Source: Pseudomonadota bacterium
GTDB taxonomy: Bacteria > Pseudomonadota > Alphaproteobacteria > Rhizobiales > Rhizobiaceae
NCBI GenBank assembly: GCA_023416545.1
Contig: JAEZHO010000174.1
Location: 1 to 6,882 of the forward strand
Length of the DNA stretch: 6,882 bases
Direction: 5' to 3'
Shown piece by piece: positions 1 to 6,882 of this stretch (within the stretch, counting starts at the first letter, position 1; each line of letters begins with the position of its first letter). The translations under genes were made by a program, and so were the position numbers. Under the pieces are notes generated by a model, which was not told the origin of the DNA, made no database searches, and worked only from the letters and a program-made list of their open reading frames with translations.

Positions 1-644
1 TCAAGAAGTATGCCCCGAACGCCTTCGTCATCTGCATCACCAACCCGCTCGACGCCATGGTATGGGCGCTGCAGAAGTTCTCCGGCCTGCCGAAGAACAT
101 GGTTGTCGGCATGGCCGGCGTCCTCGATTCCGCGCGCTTCCGCCTGTTCCTCTCCGAGGAGTTCAACGTCTCTGTCCAGGACGTGACGGCATTCGTTCTC
201 GGCGGCCACGGCGACACGATGGTGCCGCTCGCCCGCTACTCGACCGTCGGCGGCATTCCGCTGACCGACCTGGTCAAGATGGGCTGGACCACCCAGGAGC
301 GCCTCGACCAGATCATTCAGCGCACCCGTGACGGCGGCGCCGAGATTGTCGGCCTGCTGAAGACCGGTTCTGCCTACTATGCCCCGGCCGCCTCCGCGAT
401 CGAGATGGCCGAATCCTTCCTGAAGGACAAGAAGCGCGTACTGCCTGTCGCCGCTCACCTGACCGGCCAGTACGGCGTGAAGGACATGTATGTCGGCGTG
501 CCCACCGTGATTGGCGCCGGCGGTGTCGAACGCGTGATCGAGGTCGAGTTCAACAAGGAAGAAGAAGCAGCCTTCCAGAAGTCGGTCGGCGCCGTCGCCG
601 GTCTTTGCGAAGCCTGCATCAACATCGCCCCCGCGCTCAAGTAA
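1..644 (+). CDS. mdh: Malate dehydrogenase, NAD-dependent, C-terminal part (5' end outside window)
   Basis: Cytoplasmic TCA-cycle enzyme that interconverts malate and oxaloacetate with NAD. The reading frame is open from base 3 to the TAA at 642-644 and gives 213 residues. Rhizobial Mdh is about 320 residues, so roughly the first 107 are missing, including the Rossmann glycine motif and the mobile substrate loop with its arginines. Visible family motifs, in order: ITNPLD (fragment residues 12-17, substrate/cofactor Asn), VLDSARFR with Asp 42 and the substrate-binding Arg 45, and GGHGDTMVPL with the catalytic His 69 (codon at 207-209). The Asp-His pair and the motif spacing are those of the LDH-like malate dehydrogenase family. 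The GGHGDTMVP context and the closing VPTVIGAGGVERVIE segment favour malate over lactate dehydrogenase, although the residue that discriminates the two lies upstream of the window. The C-terminus ends normally. It sits 31 bases before sucC on the same strand, matching the known rhizobial mdh-sucCDAB operon. Confidence 0.97.
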   Translation, partial: KKYAPNAFVICITNPLDAMVWALQKFSGLPKNMVVGMAGVLDSARFRLFLSEEFNVSVQDVTAFVLGGHGDTMVPLARYSTVGGIPLTDLVKMGWTTQERLDQIIQRTRDGGAEIVGLLKTGSAYYAPAASAIEMAESFLKDKKRVLPVAAHLTGQYGVKDMYVGVPTVIGAGGVERVIEVEFNKEEEAAFQKSVGAVAGLCEACINIAPALK

Positions 645-663
645 TCGCACCAGCCAACCATTC

Positions 664-668
664 AAGGA
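664..668 (+). promoter_or_regulatory. Ribosome-binding site of sucC
   Basis: AAGGA is followed by 7 bases and then the ATG at 676. This is normal Shine-Dalgarno spacing. It supports the chosen sucC start and gives a baseline for the unusual sucA initiation region. Confidence 0.75.
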
Positions 669-675
669 CAAGCTG

Positions 676-1869
676 ATGAACATCCATGAATACCAGGCCA
701 AGGCTCTGCTCAAGAGCTATGGCGCGCCGGTCGCGGAAGGCGTGGCCATCATGAAGGTCGAGGAAGCCGAGGCTGCCGCCCGTTCGCTTCCCGGTCCGCT
801 CTACGTGGTGAAGAGCCAGATCCATGCCGGCGGCCGCGGCAAGGGCAAGTTCAAGGAACTCGGCCCCGATGCGAAGGGGGGCGTCCGCCTCGCCAAGTCG
901 ATCGACGAGGTCGTTGCCCACGTCAAGGAAATGCTCGGCAACACGCTGGTGACCGCCCAGACGGGCGAGGCCGGCAAGCAGGTTAACCGCCTCTACATCG
1001 AGGACGGCGCCGACATCGCCCGCGAACTCTACTGCTCGCTGCTGGTCGACCGCTCGGTCGGTCGGGTCGCATTCGTGGTCTCCACGGAAGGCGGCATGGA
1101 CATCGAGGCCGTCGCTCACGACACGCCGGAGAAGATCCACACGATCGATATCGATCCCGAAACCGGCGTCACCGCCGATGACGTGGCGAAGATCTCCAAG
1201 GCGCTCGAACTGACGGGTGCCGCTGCCGAGGACGCCAAGTCCCTCTTCCCGATCCTCTACAAGGCCTTCTCCGAGAAGGACATGTCGCTGCTCGAGATCA
1301 ACCCGCTGATCGTCATGCAGAACGGTCACCTGCGCGTCCTCGACGCCAAGGTTTCCTTCGACGGCAATGCGCTGTTCCGTCACGACGACATCCGGGCGCT
1401 GCGCGACGAGACCGAGGAAGACGCCAAGGAAATCGAGGCCTCCAAGTGGGATCTCGCCTATGTGGCGCTCGACGGCAATATCGGCTGCATGGTGAACGGC
1501 GCCGGTCTCGCGATGGCGACGATGGACATCATCAAGCTCTACGGCAAGGAGCCGGCTAACTTCTGCGACGTCGGCGGCGGCGCCGGCAAGGAGAAGGTTG
1601 CCGCAGCCTTCAAGATCATCACGGCCGACCCGAAGGTCGAGGGCATCCTGGTCAACATTTTCGGCGGCATCATGCGCTGCGACGTCATCGCCGAGGGCGT
1701 GGTCGCGGCGGTGCAGGAAGTGGGCCTGAAGGTTCCGCTCGTCGTGCGGCTGGAAGGCACCAACGTCGAGCTCGGCAAGAAGATCCTGAACGAGTCCGGC
1801 CTTGCGATCACTGCGGCTGACGACCTTGACGATGCGGCGAAGAAAATCGTCGCAGCGATCGAAGCCTAA
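676..1869 (+). CDS. sucC: Succinyl-CoA synthetase (ADP-forming), beta subunit
   Basis: With SucD it converts succinyl-CoA plus phosphate and nucleoside diphosphate to succinate, CoA and ATP (or GTP), the substrate-level phosphorylation step of the TCA cycle, in the cytoplasm. The protein has 397 residues, close to the usual 385-400. The N-terminus MNIHEYQAKALLKSYG is the family signature. Residues 1-235 or so form the ATP-grasp domain: Lys 46, the glycine-rich AGGRGKG (51-57), and the metal-binding EINP (Asn 209) and VLDAK (Asp 223). Residues from about 262 form the CoA-ligase domain, with MVNGAG (272-277), DVGGGAGKEKV (298-308) and NIFGGIMRCDVIAEG (327-341), the succinate/phosphate-handling loops. 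All key residues seen are intact. Nucleotide preference (ADP or GDP) cannot be read with confidence. It lies 18 bases before sucD, as expected for two subunits made in equal amounts. Confidence 0.98.
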   Translation: MNIHEYQAKALLKSYGAPVAEGVAIMKVEEAEAAARSLPGPLYVVKSQIHAGGRGKGKFKELGPDAKGGVRLAKSIDEVVAHVKEMLGNTLVTAQTGEAGKQVNRLYIEDGADIARELYCSLLVDRSVGRVAFVVSTEGGMDIEAVAHDTPEKIHTIDIDPETGVTADDVAKISKALELTGAAAEDAKSLFPILYKAFSEKDMSLLEINPLIVMQNGHLRVLDAKVSFDGNALFRHDDIRALRDETEEDAKEIEASKWDLAYVALDGNIGCMVNGAGLAMATMDIIKLYGKEPANFCDVGGGAGKEKVAAAFKIITADPKVEGILVNIFGGIMRCDVIAEGVVAAVQEVGLKVPLVVRLEGTNVELGKKILNESGLAITAADDLDDAAKKIVAAIEA

Positions 1870-1872
1870 TCT

Positions 1873-1879
1873 GGAAGGA
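1873..1879 (+). promoter_or_regulatory. Ribosome-binding site of sucD
   Basis: GGAAGGA ends 8 bases before the ATG at 1888. It is a strong, conventionally spaced site in the short sucC-sucD gap and supports the start chosen for sucD. Confidence 0.75.
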
Positions 1880-1887
1880 CCGCAAGA

Positions 1888-2793
1888 ATGTCAATTCTCG
1901 TCAACAAAGATACCAAGGTCATCGTCCAGGGCCTGACCGGCAAGACCGGCACCTTCCACACCGAGCAGGCGCTCGCCTATTACGGCACCAAGATGGTCGG
2001 TGGCGTGCATCCCAAGAAGGGTGGCGAATCCTGGTCGTCGGGCCTCGACGGCACCTCGCTGCCGATCTTCGCCTCCGTCGCGGAAGCCAGGGAACGCACG
2101 GGCGCCGACGCGACCGTGATCTACGTTCCGCCGGCGGGTGCGGCCGATGCCATCATCGAGGCGATCGAAGCGGAAGTTCCGTTCATCACCTGCATCACCG
2201 AGGGTATCCCGGTGCTGGACATGGTCCGGGTGAAGGCCAGGCTCGACAAGTCCAAGTCGCGCCTGCTCGGCCCGAACTGCCCGGGCATCCTGACGCCGGA
2301 AGAGTGCAAGATCGGCATCATGCCGGGCTCGATCTTCCGCAAGGGCTCGGTCGGCATCGTTTCCCGTTCGGGCACGCTTACCTATGAAGCCGTGTTCCAG
2401 ACCTCGAACGAAGGCCTCGGTCAGACGACGGCCGTCGGCATCGGCGGCGACCCGGTCAAGGGCACCGAGTTCATCGACGTCTTGGAAATGTTCCTCGCGG
2501 ACGACGCGACGACCTCGATCATCATGATCGGCGAAATCGGCGGTTCGGCCGAAGAGGATGCGGCTCAGTTCCTGATCGACGAGGCCAAGAAAGGCCGCAA
2601 GAAGCCGATGGCAGGCTTCATTGCCGGTCGTACGGCCCCGAAGGGACGCACGATGGGCCATGCGGGCGCCGTCGTTTCCGGCGGCAAGGGCGATGCGGAA
2701 TCGAAGATCGCGGCCATGGAAGCGGCCGGGATCCGGGTTTCGCCTTCCCCGGCGCGCCTCGGCAAGACACTGGTTGAAGTCCTCAAGGGCTGA
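1888..2793 (+). CDS. sucD: Succinyl-CoA synthetase (ADP-forming), alpha subunit
   Basis: Catalytic partner of SucC. It binds CoA and carries the histidine that is phosphorylated during turnover. Its 301 residues compare with about 290-300 for the family. Residues 1-130 form the CoA-binding Rossmann domain: GLTGKTGTFHTEQ (15-27), GGVHPKKGG (38-46) and CITEGIPVLDM (102-112). Then come LLGPNCPGI (126-134), GIVSRSGTLTYEA (156-168) and GIGGDPVKGTEF (184-195) of the ligase domain. The active-site histidine is His 258 in TMGHAGA, equivalent to His246 of the E. coli protein, and is followed by the phosphate-contacting VSGGKGDAESK. The protein ends in the family-typical SPARLGKTLVEVLKG. Nothing is truncated. 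The TGA at 2791-2793 is followed not by a close-packed gene but by the 195-base structured spacer before sucA. Confidence 0.98.
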   Translation: MSILVNKDTKVIVQGLTGKTGTFHTEQALAYYGTKMVGGVHPKKGGESWSSGLDGTSLPIFASVAEARERTGADATVIYVPPAGAADAIIEAIEAEVPFITCITEGIPVLDMVRVKARLDKSKSRLLGPNCPGILTPEECKIGIMPGSIFRKGSVGIVSRSGTLTYEAVFQTSNEGLGQTTAVGIGGDPVKGTEFIDVLEMFLADDATTSIIMIGEIGGSAEEDAAQFLIDEAKKGRKKPMAGFIAGRTAPKGRTMGHAGAVVSGGKGDAESKIAAMEAAGIRVSPSPARLGKTLVEVLKG

Positions 2794-2802
2794 GACCACA
2801 TA

Positions 2803-2823
2803 CCGATGCGTCAACCGCATCGG
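2803..2823 (+). repeat. Perfect 8-bp inverted repeat just after sucD
   Basis: CCGATGCG (2803-2810), loop TCAAC, CGCATCGG (2816-2823). It starts 9 bases after the sucD stop codon. The bases that follow (acacgcttcggg) hold no T-run, so it is not a typical intrinsic terminator. It could protect the 3' end of a processed mdh-sucCD transcript or cause partial termination. Confidence 0.7.
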
Positions 2824-2830
2824 ACACGCT

Positions 2831-2864
2831 TCGGGCTGGCGACGAACACGCGCCGCCAGTCCGG
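2831..2864 (+). repeat. Imperfect inverted repeat, 11-bp stem
   Basis: TCGGGCTGGCG (2831-2841) pairs with CGCCAGTCCGG (2854-2864) in 11 consecutive pairs: 9 Watson-Crick and 2 G-U. The 12-base loop is 2842-2853. The two G-U pairs mean it is better as RNA than as a DNA palindrome. No T-run follows. Confidence 0.55.
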
Positions 2865-2866
2865 CC

Positions 2867-2886
2867 TAGCGTCGGTAGACGCGCTA
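2867..2886 (+). repeat. Short hairpin with GGTA loop
   Basis: GCGTC (2869-2873) pairs with GACGC (2878-2882) around the loop GGTA. Two further pairs (T2867-A2886, A2868-T2885) form if G2883 and C2884 bulge out. On its own this is weak support and could be chance in GC-rich DNA. Confidence 0.35.
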
Positions 2887-2887
2887 T

Positions 2888-2945
2888 GCCGGCCTGCGCC
2901 GGCGATTGCAGTTTGATGGCGGTGGCCGGCGCCCAGTCTCCGGCC
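2888..2945 (+). repeat. GCCGGC-based inverted repeats with competing pairings
   Basis: GCCGGC occurs at 2888-2893, 2898-2903 and 2925-2930. One arrangement has the hairpin 2888-2893/2898-2903 (loop CTGC) plus the hairpin GGCCGG 2924-2929/CCGGCC 2940-2945. The other pairs GCGCCGGC (2896-2903) with GCCGGCGC (2925-2932) around 21 bases and breaks both. The complementarity is exact; whether the RNA switches between forms is inference. Confidence 0.4.
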
Positions 2946-2957
2946 CTCAATTACGTC

Positions 2958-2988
2958 AGGAGGCGGACGCGGCGTCCGCAGAAGAACC
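2958..2988 (+). promoter_or_regulatory. Remote Shine-Dalgarno of sucA with an intervening palindrome
   Basis: AGGAGG (2958-2963) is the best Shine-Dalgarno match in the window, yet 25 bases separate it from the ATG at 2989. The gap holds GCGGACGC (2963-2970), a central G, and GCGTCCGC (2972-2979), a perfect 8+8 palindrome. As RNA it gives a 7-bp stem with a CGG loop. When folded, the ribosome site is about 9 bases (2980-2988) from the start codon. No ATG, GTG or TTG in any frame lies between the AGGAGG and 2989, so no other start can use it. The alternative is initiation from the weak AGAAG at 2980-2984 with the palindrome as a protein-binding site. Confidence 0.55.
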
Positions 2989-5988
<3,000 letters not shown>

Positions 5989-6026
5989 TCTGCCGCCAGC
6001 GACAAGATCGACATTCTAGAGAAAAC

Positions 6027-6030
6027 GGAA
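6027..6030 (+). promoter_or_regulatory. Probable ribosome-binding site of sucB
   Basis: GGAA within a purine-rich run (6019-6032) lies 7 bases before the ATG at 6038. It is a modest site at normal spacing. The rest of the 49-base gap holds no other signal that I can see. Confidence 0.5.
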
Positions 6031-6037
6031 ACAGTCC

Positions 6038-6882
6038 ATGGCCACCGAAATCCGCGTCCCTACCCTCGGCGAGTCCGTCAGCGAGGCAACTGTCGGCACC
6101 TGGTTCAAGAAAGTCGGCGATACCGTCAACGCGGACGAGCCGCTGGTCGAACTCGAGACGGACAAGGTTACCGTCGAGGTTCCTGCACCGGCATCCGGCG
6201 TGCTGACGGAGATCGTCGCGCAGAATGGCGAGACCGTCGGGCTCGACGCGCTCCTTGGACAGATCGCGGAAGGCGCTGCTGGTGCCGCACCGGCTGCTCC
6301 GGCCAAGGCCGAGGCACTCGCCAAGGCTGCGGAAGCTGCGCCCGCAAAGGTCGCCGACCCTGTCGCCAAGGGTTCCTCCGACATGCCGGCCGCCCCCGCC
6401 GCCGCCAAGATGCTCTCTGAAAACAACCTGTCCGCCGACCAGGTGGAAGGTTCCGGCAAGCGCGGCCAGGTCCTCAAGGGCGACGTAATCGCCGCCGTCG
6501 CCAAGGGCGTATCCGCCCCGGCAGCGTCCGCCGAGACCCCGAAGGCTGTCCGTGCACCCTCCACGACCGAGGACGCGGTTCGCGAGGAGCGGGTCAAGAT
6601 GACCCGCCTGCGCCAGACGATCGCGCGCCGCCTCAAGGACGCGCAGAACACGGCCGCCATGCTGACCACCTATAACGAGGTGGACATGAAGGCGGTGATG
6701 GACCTGCGCAACCGCTACAAGGACATTTTCGAGAAGAAGCATGGCGTGAAGCTCGGCTTCATGGGCTTCTTCACCAAGGCCGTGACGCATGCGCTGAAGG
6801 AACTGCCGGCGGTCAATGCCGAGATCGACGGCACCGACATCATCTACAAGAACTACTGCCATGTCGGCGTCGCCGTCGGCAC
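6038..6882 (+). CDS. sucB: 2-oxoglutarate dehydrogenase, E2 component (dihydrolipoamide succinyltransferase), N-terminal part
   Basis: Core subunit of the 2-oxoglutarate dehydrogenase complex. Its lipoyl arm takes the succinyl group from SucA and its catalytic domain transfers it to CoA. 281 complete codons are visible and the frame is open to the window edge; the family is about 400-420 residues, so roughly the last third is missing, including the HxxxD active-site motif. Residues 1-78 are a single lipoyl domain with the lipoylated Lys 43 in LVELETDKVTVEVPAP, a context typical of E2o rather than pyruvate dehydrogenase E2. Residues 79-116 are an Ala/Pro/Lys-rich swinging linker. Residues 117-153 are the peripheral-subunit-binding domain (AAAKMLSENNLSADQV, GSGKRGQVLKGDV), which binds E3 and/or E1. 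A second linker follows to about 183, then the catalytic domain opens with VKMTRLRQTIARRLKDAQNT and TTYNEVDM. The start ATG immediately precedes the conserved ATEIRVPTLGESV, so it is secure. Confidence 0.97.
   Translation, partial: MATEIRVPTLGESVSEATVGTWFKKVGDTVNADEPLVELETDKVTVEVPAPASGVLTEIVAQNGETVGLDALLGQIAEGAAGAAPAAPAKAEALAKAAEAAPAKVADPVAKGSSDMPAAPAAAKMLSENNLSADQVEGSGKRGQVLKGDVIAAVAKGVSAPAASAETPKAVRAPSTTEDAVREERVKMTRLRQTIARRLKDAQNTAAMLTTYNEVDMKAVMDLRNRYKDIFEKKHGVKLGFMGFFTKAVTHALKELPAVNAEIDGTDIIYKNYCHVGVAVG

Larger units (their letters stand above)
2794..2988 (+). promoter_or_regulatory. Structured sucD-sucA spacer, candidate cis-acting RNA
   Basis: This non-coding gap is 195 bases long; the other gaps in the operon are 31, 18 and 49. 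Reading it by eye, most of it can be paired into local hairpins: 2803-2823, 2831-2864, 2867-2886, 2888-2903, 2924-2945 and 2963-2979. I see no convincing sigma-70 promoter and no hairpin followed by a T-run. Short open frames beginning at 2886 (ATG) and 2906 (TTG) run into sucA in other frames, lack a ribosome site and look non-coding. Possible roles are a translational leader of sucA, an RNA-processing or stability element that uncouples sucCD from sucAB, or a palindromic intergenic repeat of the kind common in rhizobia. The pairings are seen in the sequence; the role is inferred. Confidence 0.5.

Noticed and set aside
1891..2820. A 309-codon minus-strand open frame opposite sucD, and a similar one opposite sucC (637-1383).
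   Set aside because: These are antisense shadows of well-identified genes. The sucD one is codon-aligned like that of sucA, and neither product resembles a known family.
2828..2836. A C(UUCG)G tetraloop at CTTCGG.
   Set aside because: The flanking bases do not pair (G2828 against G2835), so there is only one closing pair and no real stem.
2794..2988. An intrinsic terminator or a sigma-70 promoter in the sucD-sucA gap.
   Set aside because: No stem is followed by a T-run, and no -35/-10 pair at proper spacing stands out; the CTAT near 2884 lacks a matching -35.

Overview
The window is a slice of core metabolism from a GC-rich alphaproteobacterium, most likely a member of the Rhizobiales and probably the Rhizobiaceae. 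This placement rests on three things: the gene order mdh-sucC-sucD-sucA-sucB (Gammaproteobacteria such as E. coli put sucAB before sucCD), a long 999-residue SucA with an alphaproteobacterial N-terminus, and an Mdh fragment that closely matches rhizobial malate dehydrogenases as I remember them. The genus cannot be decided from the sequence alone.

Layout: all genes lie on the + strand and read as one operon. Positions 1-644 hold the C-terminal two thirds of mdh (malate dehydrogenase). After 31 bases comes sucC (676-1869, succinyl-CoA synthetase beta subunit), and 18 bases later sucD (1888-2793, alpha subunit). A 195-base spacer (2794-2988) follows, then sucA (2989-5988, E1 of 2-oxoglutarate dehydrogenase). 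After 49 bases sucB begins at 6038 (E2, dihydrolipoamide succinyltransferase) and runs off the right edge. Only two genes are incomplete, mdh at its 5' end and sucB at its 3' end, both because of the window borders. I see no mobile element, tRNA, rRNA, CRISPR array or broken gene.

Function: SucA and SucB, with an E3 lipoamide dehydrogenase encoded elsewhere (in rhizobia commonly just downstream), convert 2-oxoglutarate to succinyl-CoA. SucCD converts succinyl-CoA to succinate with substrate-level phosphorylation. Mdh regenerates oxaloacetate at the other end of the dicarboxylate branch.

The genes are ordinary. The part worth attention is the sucD-sucA spacer. It is by far the longest gap in the operon and is almost tiled with inverted repeats: a perfect 8-bp stem 9 bases after the sucD stop, an 11-bp stem, smaller hairpins with mutually exclusive pairings, and a perfect 8+8 palindrome just upstream of sucA. 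That last palindrome lies between a consensus-quality AGGAGG (2958-2963) and the only possible sucA start codon (2989). The linear gap is 25 bases, but folding the palindrome would shorten it to about 9. This looks like a ribosome-binding site bridged by a hairpin and possibly a cis-acting control element setting SucAB output relative to SucCD. That is inference from the sequence and needs comparative and experimental support.
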